A stretch of 64,000 nucleotides of DNA from Triangularia verruculosa (taxonomy: Eukaryota; Ascomycota; Sordariomycetes; Sordariales; Podosporaceae). Positions 33,107 to 43,847 of this stretch are shown here, piece by piece. Under the pieces are notes generated by a model. That model saw nothing but the letters and a program-made list of their open reading frames with translations. It was not told the DNA's origin and did not search any database. Position 1 is the stretch's first letter. Each line of letters starts with the position of its first letter. The DNA lies in the NCBI GenBank assembly GCA_033296885.1, contig MU863942.1:140426-204425 (forward strand), read 5' to 3'. A program made the translations under genes and the position numbers.

Positions 33107-35218
33107 CTATTCTACCTCGGTCGTGTTGAACAAACGAGCACCCGTGTCAGTTGCCCCCTTTCCAGTGAACTTGTTGTCCGATAATCGAAGCGCCACGACG
33201 TCGACCCTCGAATCGTTCTGGAGCACTCGATACAGAATCCCGTCGGGACCAGCTGCAACCGCCTTGGCCTGGACGACTCCAGCCATCACCACAATGCGGA
33301 TCGCGGCACTCAGCTTGCGGATGTGTTGCACAAACTCGACAATGCTTTTACCCGTATTGACCACCGAATCGACAAGTAACACCATCCGGATTGCCGACAG
33401 GTGACGCGCCTCAAGGTCGCTTGGGTTTTTGGCGTGGACAAACAGGGCAAGGGGGAGCACGTCACTGACGCCAAATGCCATGGGTTCTCCGCCGCGCATC
33501 AACGGCACGATGATGGTTTCCCTCTCGTTCTTCACACGGTGACCTTGGGTGCAATGCCCCTGGACATGGGGGATTTCGTACTCCTCAGTGCCGACCAGGC
33601 CCGACAACAACTCTGTGGCAAGGTACCGCCCCACCAGCCGATGTGCCTCTCGCAGCGATGGCCCAGCAACTCTTGCATCACGCGTCGGTGTTGTCAGCAG
33701 TCTGGCTGCGTTTCTGTCTGTGGCATGGATGAGACGGAGTTGAGAGCTCATCGGCGCATGTCGATTGTCACGGCGACGGGATACCTCGAGCAGGAATCCA
33801 GGACCGTCTATCTCAACAAGTGGAAGTTTTGTCGGATCCAGACGTGGTGCTGCCTCTGAAGGCAACAAAACCTGCCGCGGACGAAACTCTCCAGACTCGA
33901 TCGCTTCCAGCAAGTGCTTGTCCATGCTTCTGCTTCGGGCATGCTGCTCCCCCGCCACCACGATAGCCTCATCTGCTGCTCTCAACATCGGGATGTCCAA
34001 GGGACTGTCTCCAAAAGCCCACACATGAAATCCAAATGCATCTTGCAGGCGCTCCACCAGTGACGCCTTCACCTCGGCTGTTACCACAAAACCATCCGTA
34101 ATACGCCCTCCTCCAATGACTTGGACTGTCCCCATCAAACCGTGGTTCGCCAGGACCATCTCCCAGACTCGACGCAACCCACACGTCACCACCACTGCCG
34201 AGACACGACCCTTTCTCTCGACAGCCTGCAACAAAGACAGCATTTCTGGATGCATCTTCACCATGGATGCCACCTTCCTGCATATCTCGTCAAATACCCC
34301 GTCGTCACAGTGCTGCTCGTACAGCAGTGTTGCCTGGCGAAAGGCGCAATAGGAATAACCCAGCTGGCTGCTAAAAAGCGTCGTCAACAGATCCTCGGTT
34401 TTTCCTTCCAACAAGCGAGAATCGATCAGGCCGTTCTTGATCACCACATCCCAGAACAGGTGACCAGCATCCTGGGTAGCCAAGGTCTTATCGGCATCCA
34501 TCACCAGCATTGTGCCCGGATGGTCGCTGTCCGGGTTCAAACCTGACGCCTGAATGATCCAGTCAAGACGATTTTGGGCAAGCAAGCGGTTTTGCTTGGG
34601 ACAATGGTGCTTGAAGTCCAGGAGAAGCTTGATCATTCTGGCCGACAGGATGTCCCTTTCAGCATCCGAAAGGGCGATGAAAAGGATACCCCTGCTGCGA
34701 CACAGTCTTTGCAACTCCCTCTTCTCTGTATTGGCCCAGTCATCCAAACGGTCAAAAGCCAGCCCCGACCGCTCTCGTGTCTTGTCATTTTGTCGGCGTT
34801 CCGCGATGGTCTCAGCAGCAATGTCGAGATAGACAATATGGGTGTAGGTTGAGAGGTCGGCGTTGGTGCAAACTCTGTGGTACCGCTGCTCTTTCTGTGA
34901 CCAGAACATAAAGTGGCCAGCAACGACGGCGACCTTTTGCTGCTTCATGGCGTCATCAGCAATCCTCTTGATGGCAAGTTCTCGGTAATGTGCTTTCTCG
35001 TCATTGCTAGCCTGGTGGAAGGCGGCGAGTCCTCCTGGAAGTAGAGAGGCAATGACTTGGGATCCCTCAAGGAAGTTGAACTGCTCCTCGCCCAGCCTAT
35101 CGCTGAGTTCACGGAGCAGGGAAGACTTGCCGCACCCAGGGATACCATAAACACCTATCACGACCGGGTTGCTGCTGCCAGGGAGAGAGCTGTTGGGGTT
35201 TGAGTCTGAGGACGTCAT
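33107..35218 (-). CDS. Three-domain fusion: P-loop kinase, HAD hydrolase, uracil-phosphoribosyltransferase-like
   Basis: Single-exon minus-strand gene of 703 aa; the start is the only suitable ATG (MTSSDSNPN). Domain 1, residues about 18-205: P-loop nucleotide kinase with Walker A GIPGCGKSS at 25-33 and VYLDIAAETIAERR. Domain 2, about 235-440: HAD phosphatase with nucleophile motif DADKT (Asp 241/243) and GDSPLDIPML at 403. Domain 3, about 490-703: type UPRT phosphoribosyltransferase with PLMRGGEPM and the PRPP loop VLLVDSVVNTGKS at 613-625. All three active sites look intact. The combination suggests a nucleotide or nucleobase salvage or repair role in the cytosol, but the reaction is not known to me. 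Confidence 0.85.
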   Translation of the reverse strand: MTSSDSNPNSSLPGSSNPVVIGVYGIPGCGKSSLLRELSDRLGEEQFNFLEGSQVIASLLPGGLAAFHQASNDEKAHYRELAIKRIADDAMKQQKVAVVAGHFMFWSQKEQRYHRVCTNADLSTYTHIVYLDIAAETIAERRQNDKTRERSGLAFDRLDDWANTEKRELQRLCRSRGILFIALSDAERDILSARMIKLLLDFKHHCPKQNRLLAQNRLDWIIQASGLNPDSDHPGTMLVMDADKTLATQDAGHLFWDVVIKNGLIDSRLLEGKTEDLLTTLFSSQLGYSYCAFRQATLLYEQHCDDGVFDEICRKVASMVKMHPEMLSLLQAVERKGRVSAVVVTCGLRRVWEMVLANHGLMGTVQVIGGGRITDGFVVTAEVKASLVERLQDAFGFHVWAFGDSPLDIPMLRAADEAIVVAGEQHARSRSMDKHLLEAIESGEFRPRQVLLPSEAAPRLDPTKLPLVEIDGPGFLLEVSRRRDNRHAPMSSQLRLIHATDRNAARLLTTPTRDARVAGPSLREAHRLVGRYLATELLSGLVGTEEYEIPHVQGHCTQGHRVKNERETIIVPLMRGGEPMAFGVSDVLPLALFVHAKNPSDLEARHLSAIRMVLLVDSVVNTGKSIVEFVQHIRKLSAAIRIVVMAGVVQAKAVAAGPDGILYRVLQNDSRVDVVALRLSDNKFTGKGATDTGARLFNTTEVE

Positions 35219-35751
35219 TGCGAAGGCTTGTGGCTTTGGCCGCTTGGGGATCAAATGATGAGTGGAAATGAGAGTAGGGTGAGACCAGACTTTTCACTAC
35301 TTCACTTGACGCTTACATATACTGCTAACTTGGGGCCCGAATTCTTCTACCGCCTTCTGGATGTTTGACTTCAGCTTTCGATATTGCCGTGGGCCTCACT
35401 GCTTCCGCTCAGCAAACATCGCTACTTAGGCCGCACAAGGTGAGGCCCACAGTGGAAGATGCGCCTCCCCGACATCTTGCTCATACTTCGGTCCTTACCT
35501 ATTGTTCACCGCTCCTGTTTTTATGCTTGATGACGATATCATCCTCTGGATACGCACAGCGCAAACACGGGACAGAATGGGACGATACACGTACGTCGAA
35601 GAGGACAATCCTCGGTTCAGGCTTCATCATGATTCGTCAAGGTTCGTTTTTATCATATTATACATTAACCAACCAGCCTGGGCTGCCTGCCCATGTCCAA
35701 CGCCCACACCAATATCAAAATATACAAGGGTCATTCCATATCAATGGCAAG
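35219..35751. other. Intergenic region between fusion gene promoter and CFEM gene 3' end
   Basis: About 530 bp, promoter of the upstream minus-strand gene plus the 3' UTR of the CFEM gene. No gene recognised. Confidence 0.45.
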
Positions 35752-36291
35752 TTAGAGGAGCGCAGCCATGGCCAAGGGCACGACGGCGCCGACTAGACCG
35801 GCAGCGAGGCCAGCAGCACCAGAGCCGGGCGCATTGGTCTCGGTGGGAGCGGGGCCCTCGGTCGAGGTCGAGCCGGTTGGGATCTGCAGGGTGCCGCCTC
35901 CGATGGTGGTGGTCAGGGGAGAGACTTCCTCGCACATGGAGATGACGGAGGGAAGGACCTCAGCTGAAGGAACGGAAGAGCAGCGGTCAGCGGGACAAGT
36001 TTTACGGGGGGGCAACAGCGGACGAAGACTTGGATCAAACGTACAAACAGCGACATCCTGGCCGCAACCAGTCATGACACAGGCAACGCTGGCATCATAG
36101 ATGGCACGGTAGTTTTCAAGAATGCAGAAGCACTCGAGCTCAGTGTCGTCCTTGCAGGTGGTGGCGCTCTTACGGGCGTCGCTGAGGCACTTGAGCGAGC
36201 ACTCGGGGACAAAGTCACCAAGCGTGTGGCTGTGATTTCCGTGTGCAACAACGCCGGCAACGGCGGCGAGGAGAGCAATGATGTACTTCAT
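35752..36291 (-). CDS. CFEM-domain GPI-anchored surface protein
   Basis: Exons 36291-36045 and 35963-35752, intron 81 bp (donor GTACGT), 152 aa. Signal peptide MKYIIALLAAVAGVVAHG. Eight cysteines in CFEM spacing: PEC, LKC, TTC, LECFC, VAC, TGC and, after the splice, SMC. The continuous frame through the intron would add extra cysteines, so the spliced version fits better. After the domain comes a short Thr/Ser/Pro stretch and a hydrophobic tail (GAVVPLAMAALL) as in GPI signals. CFEM proteins in Candida bind and relay haem; in others they act at the wall or as effectors. It is divergent from a siderophore-type transporter, with iron-regulator-like sites between them, which favours an iron role (inference). 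Confidence 0.88.
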   Translation of the reverse strand: MKYIIALLAAVAGVVAHGNHSHTLGDFVPECSLKCLSDARKSATTCKDDTELECFCILENYRAIYDASVACVMTGCGQDVAVCTFDPSLRPLLPPRKTCPADRCSSVPSAEVLPSVISMCEEVSPLTTTIGGGTLQIPTGSTSTEGPAPTETNAPGSGAAGLAAGLVGAVVPLAMAALL

Positions 36292-36399
36292 TTTGACAGA
36301 AGGATGATCTCGACGATGTGCTGTGAAGGCGGGAGGTTATGGCACGCGAGGAAAGAAGACCAGACCGGGCGTTCAGCTTCTCCAAGCTCAGCTCCAGCT

Positions 36400-36406
36400 T
36401 TTTATA
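36400..36406 (-). promoter_or_regulatory. TATA box of the CFEM gene
   Basis: TATAAAA on the minus strand about 110 bp upstream of the CFEM start codon. Confidence 0.4.
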
Positions 36407-36606
36407 GGGTCACATCAACTCCGCCTGCTCTTACCAGAATGGCGGATTGGGATTGGGGTGGGTATTCTCGGTTCTTGGTGGGCGGGTGTGTCTACAACGG
36501 GGGCCCTGCTGCCAGCGACAAGGGCTGTCCGGTCTCGCACGACCAGAGCTTGCGGCGCTATCGCCAATAGCCCCGTCGAGGTCGTGCATGCAGGCTCGCC
36601 TTGGCA

Positions 36607-36623
36607 ATCAGATGATCAGATAA
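36607..36623 (+). promoter_or_regulatory. SRE/SreA-type iron-responsive GATA site (tandem)
   Basis: ATCAGATAA at 36615-36623 is a perfect match to ATCWGATAA, the site of the fungal iron-repressed-gene GATA regulators (SRE in Neurospora, SreA in Aspergillus). It is directly preceded by a near match, ATCAGATGA, at 36607-36615, sharing one base. Confidence 0.65.
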
Positions 36624-37049
36624 TGGAGATTAGATCGAACCCCTGTCTGTTGGTGGCCAAGTCGCAGCACATTTTTTTCTTCTTCGAATCGGGATGCAGA
36701 ATTTGCCGGGGCTTGACCCCTCTCGTCCTTCTCCCCGTGAAGGACGGGCCCGGGGGTGGGAGACTGTGGAACCAAGGATGCGCACACCCACACACCCATC
36801 CGCACACGGCATCTAGCTCGCCGAGGATCCGGAATTTCTCGCAAGTTGGTTCTGGCGGTTTGGGGGTGCGTATAGGAAATGGCTGTGGCGGGCTTGCTTT
36901 AGGTGGTAGACAGCTGCAAAAACCGATTAACTCTTAATAGAACAGCCCCCGCGCTGTCTTGTTGCTGTATTCATTCCTCTCTGGCCCGACCCTTATTGAT
37001 GTCGGTCCTGTAGATTCCTAGCAGACCAACAACAACAGCGTCGCCAGCC

Positions 37050-38914
37050 ATGTCCGCAGAGAAACAACAAACCAGTCTTTCGGCGACCGAGGGCATCAGG
37101 CCCATCGTCGAGGATAGGGGTCACTCGGCGGACCTCGAGAAGGATGCCATCAGCCGTGATGCTCAAGCTGGTGTTCGGGCTATCGAGGCGGCACAGCTTG
37201 TGTGGCCAAAGTCACACCTCATTGCGGCCTATGCCTTGTAAGAAGCCGTCAAAAAGCATCTCAAACGGAGGGAAGTGCTAACCGGAGTCTTCTGACAGTA
37301 TCTGGCTCATCTACTTTGTCACATCGCTGCAGGAGGTGTGCGCCAGGGCGTACAGCCCTTTCGTCACCAGCACCTTCTCCTCGCACAGTCTGACTCCCGT
37401 TGTGTACATTGTCTCGAACATCCTCGGTGGCGTCTCCAAGCTGCCCCTGGCCAAGATTCTCGATATCTGGGGACGACCCCAGGGCATGGCTCTGATGCTT
37501 GTCCTCTGGACTGTTGGTTTCGTCATCATGGCTGCGTGCAACAATGTCACCCAGTACGCGGTCGCCTATGTGTTTTCCACCGTTGGGTAAGTCCAAATAA
37601 AACCGAGAGCCGGGTGACGGGAGACTGGGAAGCTGACGGGAACAACCCATTAGTGCTCAAGGAATCAGCTACTGCATCACGGTCTTCGTCTCGGATACCT
37701 CCAGCCTGAAAAACAGAGGTCTGATGCTCGCGTACGCCACCTCCCCGTATATTGTCACAACCTGGGCCGGCGGCCCCATCGCCGACAGATTTCTCATGGG
37801 CGGACCTGGCTGGAGATGGGGCACGGGCATGTGGGCTATTGTCACGCCCGTCGTCGTCAGCCCTTTGATCTTGATCTTCATCTGGAACCAGCATCGCGCC
37901 GAGAAGATGGGCCTCATCCAGCCGCGCAAGTTTGGAAAGATCAGCTTTGCCCGAGTCAAGGAGGCCGTCATCCAGATGGATCTCCTGGGTATCCTCATCC
38001 TCGGCGTCGGTCTCTCCATGTTCCTCGTGCCCATTGCCATCTACACGTACCAAGAGGACAAATGGCGGTCCCCGCTCATCATCTGTCTCCTCATCTTTGG
38101 CGGTCTGTTGGTTGCCGGGTTCGTTGCTTATGAAAAGTGGCTGGCACCTGTCAACTTCGTCCCTATCCACCTCCTCCGTCATCCCAACGTCCTCCTCGCC
38201 GGCTGCATGCTCACCCTCATCTTTGCCAGCGGCATGATTTGGGGCAGCTTTTTCTCGTCCATGTGCATGGTCGCCTGGAACACCACCGTGACCGAGGCCA
38301 CTTACATCTCCAACATTTACCGCACCGGCATGTGCTTTGCCTCGATTCCGCTCGGCTGGGCCATCCGCAAGACACGCCGCTTCAAGTGGGTCGCCGTCTA
38401 CTACTCGTTGCCCCTGATGCTCCTCGGCATCGGCCTCATGATCGAGTTCCGCCGCCCCGACGTCAACATTGGCTACATTGTCATGACGCAAATATTTGCC
38501 TCGTTTGCCGCCGGCCCCTTGGTTGTCGCGTCCGAACTAGCCATGATGAGCCAGGTCACCCACAACCAGATGGCCGCCATCCTTGCCATTCTGGATCTCT
38601 TTGGTAGTGTCGGCTCAGCCGTTGGCTCGACTGTTGCCTCGGCCGTTTGGACGAACGTGTTCCCCGGTGCCCTCCGAGACCGGCTGCCCGACCTACCCGC
38701 CACGCAAATCACCAGCATCGCTGGCAGCATGTACACGCAACTCGGTTACCGCACGGGCACGCCCACCCGTCTCGGCATCTCATGGGCGTATCATGACGCG
38801 CAGCAAGTGCTTCTGATCATCAGCGTGGTCTTGACTGGTTGCGGCTGGATCATGTCGTGGTTCTGGAAGAACACCAAGTTGACAGACAAGCAGTCCCAAG
38901 GATTGGTGGGATGA
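37050..38914 (+). CDS. MFS siderophore-iron transporter (SIT family)
   Basis: Exons 37050-37237, 37299-37586 and 37654-38914 encode 578 aa; introns 61 and 67 bp. About 14 membrane helices, as in SIT proteins. The first membrane part reads IWLIYFVTSLQEVCARAYSPF and then SNILGGVSKLPLAKILDIWGR, the SIT version of the MFS A-like loop. Later WAGGPIADRFL and the C-terminal loop with RLPDLPATQI, also usual in SIT proteins. The N-terminal 50 residues are hydrophilic and cytosolic. Expected to import ferric siderophores at the plasma membrane. An SRE-type site lies about 430 bp upstream. Substrate not predictable. Confidence 0.9.
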
Positions 38915-39469
38915 GTACCTTTGCTGCTCTATTAGATAAGTTGATACCAGGTTGCCAGTAACGAGAAGACTTTTGTCCGGGGGCGAGAGGAGCGGTAATA
39001 AAAAGCGTTTTCTGATTCCACATGATACCAATACTCAAGATGAGACCTGACAGTCAGTTCCATCCGTTTCGCATATTTATATGTGGTTAAATACCTACTT
39101 AATTTGCTACATGCGTTCAATCCAAAATATAGGTCGAAGATTATTCTAAAAAAGGGGGTATCAGTTGAGTTGAAAGCACGCCTCCTCCTCTCCCTCCCTG
39201 TACGCCTCTGGAGAGACCCTCGGGCCACTCTCCCATGACATGGCCCAAAATGGACACTGGGTATTTTGTTGAAAATTTGACTCGCTCGCCTCCATAAATC
39301 CATCCTGTCCTCTCCTGCCTGTATCCAGCCATCATCATCATTAGTATCTGTTGAGCCTCGGTTACACTCACTTGAAACATTGTACACACTCCCGAAAACG
39401 CCCGGCGACTGTACGTTACGTTGAATAAACATGCACACGGAAATTCGACTTTGTCACAAGTCAGAGAAC
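38915..39469. other. Convergent intergenic region
   Basis: 555 bp between convergent transporter genes, presumably two 3' UTRs. A short AT-rich part lies around 39050-39150. No gene seen. Confidence 0.45.
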
Positions 39470-41242
39470 CTAGTCCTTCTTAATGGAGGATTCAGACGCC
39501 TGCTGAGGGCTGGCAGACGAGCTGGTAACAACAGCAGCCCGAGACACTGGCTGCACGCCGAAAGACTCGGTGGGGGGACCGCGGTAGTTGCGATGGCCCC
39601 AGACAGCGTACCAGGCAGCGGCGATGGCCACGAAGCCGACCAAGACGGCCGGGGCATAGTTGACCGTCTCGGGGGTGACAGGCAACAGAGCGGGCATGCA
39701 AAAGAGGGGGAGAGCAAGGGCGGACCAACCTGCGAAAAAAGATGGATATTAGTATAGAATGGCTGGGTGGAAGGGGAAGCGGTAACATACCCAAAGCAAC
39801 GGCGTTGCACAGCCAACCGAATTTGCCCAAGAAGAACTTGCCGCCCTTGACCTGGGCTCTGCCCTCCAGCAGGGACACGGCGATGGGCGCAGCATACGAC
39901 AGGGTCAAGGAAATGACGCCCACGCCGGAAAACGCGTTGAATGCAACCGGAGATCCGAAGTAGATGGCACCCAGGACGATCTGAATCACCATCGACAACA
40001 TCATGGCGTTGAGGGGAACATCCAGCTTGGTGTTGACCACCTTCCACCACTTGGAACCGGGAATGGCGCCGTCGCGAGCGAAAGCCCAGGTGCAGCGGGA
40101 GGCGGCGGTCGTACAGGCAGTACCGCAGAGAATGCCCAGCACCATGATGGGAACGAGCAGCGCAAAAGCGCCTCCTTCGGAACCAACGGCAGACTTGAGA
40201 ATGGCTGGAACCGGCTGAGCCAGCTGCACCATCATGGCCAGGTCGGGAAGAACAAACATCAGTGGCACGAGGAACAAGAGTCCGCCAATCGTGTTGATCA
40301 GGATGGTAATAACCATGGCCTTGGGGACCTGTGTAGCAGGGTGTTGGACCTCCTCGCACATGGAGATAACCATGCCGGTGGACGAAGTGGCATAGCCGGC
40401 GTGGAGGAGGCCGACCATGAAAGACCAGCCGGCGGGCCAGCCCGAGGTGGGTTCGAAGTGGGTAAAGGCATATTCGGCGGAGCGGCGGCCTTCCTTGGCG
40501 ACGACGAGGACGGTAATGAGGATAGCGAGGATGCCGGCGAAGGTCCAGAACACGGCAAAGGTCTGCGGAGAAGAGAAGACGAAGAGGGTTAGCAAGAGAG
40601 CTGGGGAACGAGGGGACGCAGTGGACACACATCGAGAAGGGGCAAGTGCCGGTTGCCAAAGGCCGAGATGGCATTGCACAACAGGGTGATGCCCAGAAAG
40701 GTCAGCCAGATCTGGTACGTCTCGGCGCCCCAGATCTCCTCGCCATCGGAGTTGGTAAACACATTGACGCAGGCCACATAAAAGAGAGTGGTTCCGAACT
40801 GCACGGCAAGAGTGATGGTGATGTTGCCGACGACATAGCACCAGCCGCAGATGTAGGCGCTGAGCCGGCGGATTCTGGCGGGCGCAAGCATAAAGGTCTG
40901 GTAGTAGACCCCTCCAGCCGTGGGGAACACGCTGGTGATCTCCCCCAGCGAAGCGGCAACGCAGAGAATGATCAGCGAGACGACGACCCAGCCCCAGATG
41001 ACAACGGCCGGGCCACCGCCTTGGAGCGGATAGTAGAGGGTAGTTGCGAGGCCGTAGGGAATTGAGGCGAGGACAAAGGACATGAAGGCGACGTGCCAGG
41101 TGGAACGGGTGCGCACTAGCTCGGCCTTGTAGCCCATCGCCTCAAGGACACCATCGGCATCGTCAGACTCGTTGCCGGACGACGTCCGTATCTCGGGAGC
41201 GGCCACAACGGTGGCACCGCCCGTGGCGGCTTGCGGACTCAT
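39470..41242 (-). CDS. APC-superfamily permease, choline/GABA (Hnm1-like) type
   Basis: Exons 41242-40631, 40562-39791 and 39729-39470; introns 68 and 61 bp; 547 aa with about 12 membrane helices. The N-terminal membrane part (MGYKAELVRTRSTWHVAF, then PYGLATTLYYPLQGGGP) is the pattern of the yeast choline transporter Hnm1 and fungal GABA permeases. AASLGEITSVFPTAGGVYY is the conserved loop of the amino acid/choline transporter group, and VISMCEEVQHPATQVPKAM is the loop between helices 6-8. The third exon restores the last two helices and a Ser-rich tail ending SSIKKD. Likely plasma-membrane uptake of choline, GABA or an amino acid. Confidence 0.88.
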
Positions 41243-42109
41243 TGGCGGCGGTGGTTCCGAGGGCGCGGTTTCTGAGCTGTGGCCGGTGGGGTTTTTGGGG
41301 GCTCTGCGGGGCCGGGCCGAGATTCGTTGGGGTTCGGACGGCTAAACAAAGCTGGACGAGACGGCAGGAGAAAGGGTTGTCTCACCAAAACATAAGAGGA
41401 AAAAAAAAGAAAAAAAAGTGATGAAGGTGAGATTTAAGTCTTGCAGGAAGTAGCATCTTGTCCGACGGATTCCCCGATTACGTACAGATTAAGCTGCTGC
41501 CCCGGAGAGCCAAGAACCGGGGGTAACAAGGAGCACCAGGCGAGCGCGCGAGCCACGGCCCCGGGGAAGCGCTACAGCATGCGCTACTGTTATCTCGAAA
41601 AAAAAGCGCGGGGTATCAGGCATCGAGCTGTGTCTCCCACCAGTGTCTTTTTCTGTCATGTGTCGAAGTCCAAAGCATTGCAACATCACACAGCATCTGA
41701 TTTTTCCAATGTTCGCATTCGCTCCGTCCAATGGCACGTGAGTCGCGGACTTTTCATTGGCCAATCAGCGCGCGGGACCTCGCGACACAGGGTCGAGCTA
41801 AGCATTTCTGGCGTCATTGAGCATGAGAGAGTGGGGGTTCAGTTCTTGTCCCGAGCCGTGGCGCGGGAGAAGTTGGTCGAATTGATGTTGCTTTTCCTTA
41901 ACGTCTCACTGCAGTTTTCCACTGTTAAAGGCCTTATGTACACACTGTAGATCGATGCCTGCACTCCATCTAGATCACCAGATGTTCAGATCAGTGCCCG
42001 CGTTTTCCGCAGCGTTGACAGCTTCTTCTTCCTTGTTTCTTCGACCCCCGATAAAACCCGGTCGGACAAGGATTGGCTTGTTAATTAAAACTCCAAAGTG
42101 GGGTGGCCG
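41243..42109. other. Intergenic region upstream of permease gene
   Basis: About 870 bp: permease promoter (with an A-rich run at about 41399-41418) and the 3' UTR of the next minus-strand gene. No supported gene. Confidence 0.45.
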
Positions 42110-42956
42110 TCAGTCTGTCTGCAGGGGTCCAGAATTCGATCGAACAATGGGCTCTCCAACATAATCGTAGACCATCTTTGCCTTGGCCACTTGGCACCCC
42201 TTCACGATTACATTCCATTTCACGAGCCTCTTCTCCCCAGCAATCATCTCAAATCCCCATTCCACAGTCGACCTCCATCCTGCAGCTTTGCCTGCTTTGC
42301 TCAGGCTTTCAATCACCTCAATCATGACCGCTCTTTCCGGCGATCCGACATCAGGATCCATTTCCATTGTCGATTCAAAACACGAAGCTACCTGACCGAT
42401 CTGAACTGTACTCTTTTCCGTGGCCAGCTTCTCTCCGGGAGTGTATGCTGGTGTGCCGCCGGTGTTAAGAAAGTCATAGCGACACCGTAGACGCACCGGC
42501 CCCAGTGGTGCAGGAAGCACAAGAGCTCGGTCCTCGTTGTCGAGGATGTACATGTTCTCATTCATCGGAATGTTGAACTTGCAGCCCCCAAACCACGGGC
42601 GCCGGACGGTCTGACGGAAGCCAAACACCACATCGTCGGAAAATGGTAGGCAATAGGCGTTGTTGGTGTATTCCTGCTCGATGGTCATGAAAGAGAGAAG
42701 CTTTCGAGTCCAGAAAGGTGTTCCTTGCTGTCACGTACACCAACAGTCCCCATTAGTAAAACAGGACGAGACAAGTAGGCACTACACATACCATTTTGTA
42801 GACTTCATTCACATCGTCAGAGAGCTTCCGGTTGAGCCGCCACCGACCACTCATATCAATGACAGAGGTCTTCTTGGGGGCTGCCATGGTGTAAGTGAGA
42901 CCGTGGATTGTGGGTAAAGGCGAAAATGAAAGGTCTTCGAAAGAACGGTGTGCCAT
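42110..42956 (-). CDS. Lipocalin-like fungal protein (putative)
   Basis: Exons 42956-42792 and 42727-42110 joined over a 64 bp intron; 260 aa. An alternative start at 42887 (MAAPKKTSV) is in frame with good context. Past the N-terminus the text MSGRWRLNRKLSDDVNEVYKMQG, split by the intron, then TPFWTRK, resembles a family of small fungal proteins with a lipocalin-like barrel (pattern: G-W-x-N/D-K-x-L-S-D ... LQG-x-x-x-x-TRK). Neither a signal peptide nor a membrane segment is evident. The rest is alternating hydrophobic and polar strands, fitting a beta barrel. The ligand is unknown. The gene is real by frame, splicing and composition; the family call is tentative. Confidence 0.6.
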
Positions 42957-43847
42957 CTTGACGTGTTTTATCTCTGTGGAAGTGCTCTTGTCTTTCAGAC
43001 ACTGAGCATCTCAGGAAACGTTTTCGGTGGCTATGAAGTTTGTTTCCGTCCGCAGCTATATCTTCGGAATGGTCGTCACACAATTTCGAAAGTAGGTACG
43101 GGTGCATGCATTTTATCGATTTCTGAGACGCGTCCCCGCTTGTTGATGACTGGAATGCAAAGTGTTGGATGCAAATGGTCGTGACAGGGTGAGAGACATC
43201 TAGAAGAAGACAGAATAATAAGACATCGGTCCACTTCAAAAAGTAAGACAGTCCATATTTGACATGGTCGCCATTGAATCTGCATGCAGAATCAATGTCG
43301 AGAGATCCGCAACGCCCAACGCCAAGCCACGTACACCAATCCTTCCCGTCAATGATGTGGCCTGGGCTAAATTCACTCTAGCAAGCAGACCTCTTAGGTA
43401 ATTCGCTCGCTCGATCTTGGGTCATATTTGCAAGAACGTGTTGCACAGCCAAACAGAGTTCTGAACGCCAACCTTGACACTACGAGTTGCCCGACATAGG
43501 AGCTGCGGCGAAATGCAAGCCACCCAGGTTGCCAGCGGTCCTACATCTCATGATCTGGAGCATGCGGCCTCTGCAAATTCGAGAAACTCAGAAAGGTGCA
43601 TAGCCCCCGGTGGTCAGGTGGTAGATGGCTGAGAATAGCGCTCTTCATACGCATGTGCTGAGACCAGTTGTTCATATTTACTAGAACTGAAATGCTACAC
43701 GATCACATAACAGCTTCTTGTTACCCCCCGCGTAAACCTCTCTGCTAGACATGACAACACCCATATCTCGTTTTATCTTGATCTCTGGCACTCTAAACCT
43801 TTGTTGTTACCTTCCTTCTATGAGACTCAGAATTTCCCCTTAGGCCA
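42957..43847. other. Intergenic region
   Basis: About 890 bp, containing the promoter of the lipocalin-like gene and the 3' UTR of the MATE gene. No supported gene or element. Confidence 0.45.

Larger units (their letters stand above)
36292..37049. promoter_or_regulatory. Shared divergent promoter of the CFEM and siderophore-transporter genes
   Basis: 757 bp between two start codons. It holds the SRE-type GATA site at 36615-36623, CCAAT at 36564-36568, two ATTGG (inverted CCAAT) at 36446-36456 and a minus-strand TATAAAA at 36406-36400 for the CFEM gene. CCAAT boxes are bound by the Hap complex that works with HapX under iron starvation, but the longer HapX composite motif was not found after the CCAAT at 36564. 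Confidence 0.55.

Noticed and set aside
36564..36583. HapX composite site after the CCAAT at 36564
   Set aside because: The bases 12 positions after CCAAT do not match the RWT half of the motif.
37547..38491. 314-codon open frame on the minus strand inside the siderophore transporter
   Set aside because: It is the antisense shadow of the GC-rich third positions of a clear MFS gene; low-complexity, charge-rich translation without any domain.
39492..40841. 449-codon continuous frame across the permease
   Set aside because: It reads through both introns' flanks and loses the correct N- and C-termini; the spliced three-exon model fits the family.
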